Assembly (NCBI GenBank): GCA_903891375.1
Contig: CAITEL010000136.1
Span: 1 to 15,632, forward strand
Source of the DNA: an uncultured Neisseriaceae bacterium
GTDB lineage: Bacteria > Pseudomonadota > Gammaproteobacteria > Burkholderiales > UBA11063
Length of the DNA: 15,632 nucleotides
Reading direction: 5' to 3'
Positions 14,307 through 15,632 of the stretch are shown here, piece after piece. Every line of letters begins with the position of its first letter. The first letter of the stretch is position 1. A program made the position numbers and the translations under genes. Below the pieces are notes generated by a model, which was not told where the DNA came from, searched no databases, and saw only the letters and a list, made by a program, of their open reading frames with translations.

Positions 14307-15632
14307 ATGCGAACATTAAATAAATGTACGGTGGTCTTAGGCAGCGTATTAAGTGTTGCAATGCTAACTGGTTGTGATAATGGTGTTGGTAATGGTAATA
14401 GTAGCTCACCACAAACCACAGGTTCAACGACATCAAGCATACAATCGAAGACACAAAAGGTATCAACACCACTATTAGGTGATAGCCTATTTGCAGTACG
14501 TATGGGGTCTGGTTATGACACTGTAACAAATACAGCAACGTCAGGGCAGTCATGTTTAGCTGCTACAAGTATAGAATCGAATATGTATATAGCTAATCCA
14601 ACCGCTATGATTAATTTTGAGCAACAGCAAGGATTAGCTAATTTACAAAATAATTTAGGTGTTGATGTCAGTGGAAAATACGGTGGCGATAGATTTAGTG
14701 TGTCAGCGGCTGCACAATTCGCTACTGATTCAAAAGATAGTGGTTATACGACAAATCTGGTTTATCTATATAAATATGCAGGGCAAGCGTCATTTAAAAA
14801 TGGAGCGCTGAATCAAGGTGACGCTGCATTAACTCCAACTGCAGCATCTCTAGTGCATAAAGATCAAGTACGTTTTAGACAAATGTGTGGTAATTCATAT
14901 GTTGAACAGATGGATGCTGGAGCTACACTTGCTGTTCGATATACTTTGTCTTTCCACTCACATGCAGATCAAGAACGTTTTAGAGCTAAAATGGATATGA
15001 CTGTGGGGTTGGCGAATATCGCAGGAGACATACAACAAGCAGCTAATAATTCAAATGTAAATGTTGGTTTTTCTATAAGTGCCATTCAAATGGGTGGTCA
15101 GCCTGAAAAATTAAATAATATTTTTGGGCAAGTAGAAAGTACTGGTAATTACCCATTTGTTGATTGTGGTAGTGTTGGTGGGTCTAGCCAAGACTCGTGT
15201 AATCATATGACATCTGCAATTATAACCTATGCAAAATCAATGGAGCAACAATTAACTAACCCTGACGGAAATATTGCATTTGATAGACTATACTATAATA
15301 ATCCAGCTCATTCAGATTATTCAACATTAGGTATAGCAGTAGGTGCCCCAGATCCGAGTAAAGAAGTTCTTGAGGCAATGCGGTCATTAACACACGATTA
15401 TGATAAAGCAGTTGTAGATTATCAATTTGTGACTCATTACTTAAATGCAATTCCAGATTATCTTGATGCACCAACTTTAGGTAATTTAAAAGATGCTGCT
15501 AATAGACTAAATGCACAAGTATATGGTGTGTATCGTAGCCCTGTCTATAAAGTACTTAATTGTTATAAGGGGGATGTGTCGGAAGATTGTCTCAATATTA
15601 AAAGTAATGTGGATGACGCAGTTAAATCAGAA
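14307..15632 (+). CDS. Paralogous MACPF-like lipoprotein, 442 aa visible (3' end outside window)
   Basis: The frame is open from ATG 14307 to the last base with no stop, so the gene continues to the right. An AGGGGA element 8 nt upstream supports the start. The signal peptide ends in lipobox LTGC (20-23), with Asp at +2. It is a clear paralogue of the preceding gene: GSGYDT (67-72), FRQMCGNSYVEQMDAG (190-205) and IQMGGQP (260-266) align with that gene's motifs. YPFVDCG...DSC (282-298) and NCYKGDVSEDCLNI (418-431) align as well. Cysteines 83, 194, 287, 298, 419 and 428 correspond to 71, 182, 276, 285, 401 and 410 there. GSGYD is closer to the GxGYD strand of MACPF proteins than the GGTYD of its neighbour. 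Residues about 350-405 are helical. The pore-forming assignment is inference. Confidence 0.78.
   Translation, partial: MRTLNKCTVVLGSVLSVAMLTGCDNGVGNGNSSSPQTTGSTTSSIQSKTQKVSTPLLGDSLFAVRMGSGYDTVTNTATSGQSCLAATSIESNMYIANPTAMINFEQQQGLANLQNNLGVDVSGKYGGDRFSVSAAAQFATDSKDSGYTTNLVYLYKYAGQASFKNGALNQGDAALTPTAASLVHKDQVRFRQMCGNSYVEQMDAGATLAVRYTLSFHSHADQERFRAKMDMTVGLANIAGDIQQAANNSNVNVGFSISAIQMGGQPEKLNNIFGQVESTGNYPFVDCGSVGGSSQDSCNHMTSAIITYAKSMEQQLTNPDGNIAFDRLYYNNPAHSDYSTLGIAVGAPDPSKEVLEAMRSLTHDYDKAVVDYQFVTHYLNAIPDYLDAPTLGNLKDAANRLNAQVYGVYRSPVYKVLNCYKGDVSEDCLNIKSNVDDAVKSE

Noticed and set aside
14257..15474. Antisense frames at 14257-14553 and 15256-15474
   Set aside because: Both lie opposite the well-supported fourth lipoprotein gene and show no family features or ribosome-binding sites.

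Overview
The window comes from an AT-rich Gram-negative bacterium. The block folC – SPOR protein – cvpA – purF, together with rplM-rpsI and several lipoproteins with N-terminal lipoboxes, fits a Proteobacterium. The same folC-to-purF block is known from beta- and gammaproteobacteria, and a low-GC member of either class (for example near Neisseriales) would fit. The sequence alone does not settle genus or species.

Region 1 (2-7015) is core housekeeping DNA. A partial Fic-like gene enters from the left on the + strand and converges on a long minus-strand block. In transcription order (right to left) this block is rplM, rpsI, a strong intrinsic terminator, an acidic conserved hypothetical, a YgfX-like membrane protein, folC, a SPOR-domain protein, cvpA, purF and nadD. 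From the hypothetical to nadD the intergenic gaps are only 4-18 nt, so these seven genes look like one operon for folate, purine and NAD synthesis plus envelope functions.

Region 2 (about 7110-8725) is a small accessory patch. It holds a 149-bp MITE-like insertion with perfect 21-bp terminal inverted repeats and a 10-bp direct repeat of the target. It also holds a RelBE-type toxin-antitoxin pair with a palindromic operator candidate, a second REP/hairpin element, and a BrnTA toxin-antitoxin pair with a near-consensus promoter.

Region 3 (about 8820-15632, running off the right edge) is a plus-strand cassette of four lipoproteins. The first (656 aa, unrecognised) overlaps the second (502 aa, Ig-like domain plus possible beta-propeller) by 8 nt. 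The third (559 aa) starts 1 nt after the second stops. The fourth (442 aa visible, open at the edge) follows after 123 bp with its own ribosome-binding site. Proteins three and four are clear paralogues with a conserved cysteine pattern, and their motif layout resembles MACPF/CDC-type pore-forming domains. That resemblance is inference and needs structure prediction. If it holds, the cassette is a candidate undescribed surface or secreted pore-forming lipoprotein system, and it is the most interesting part of the window.
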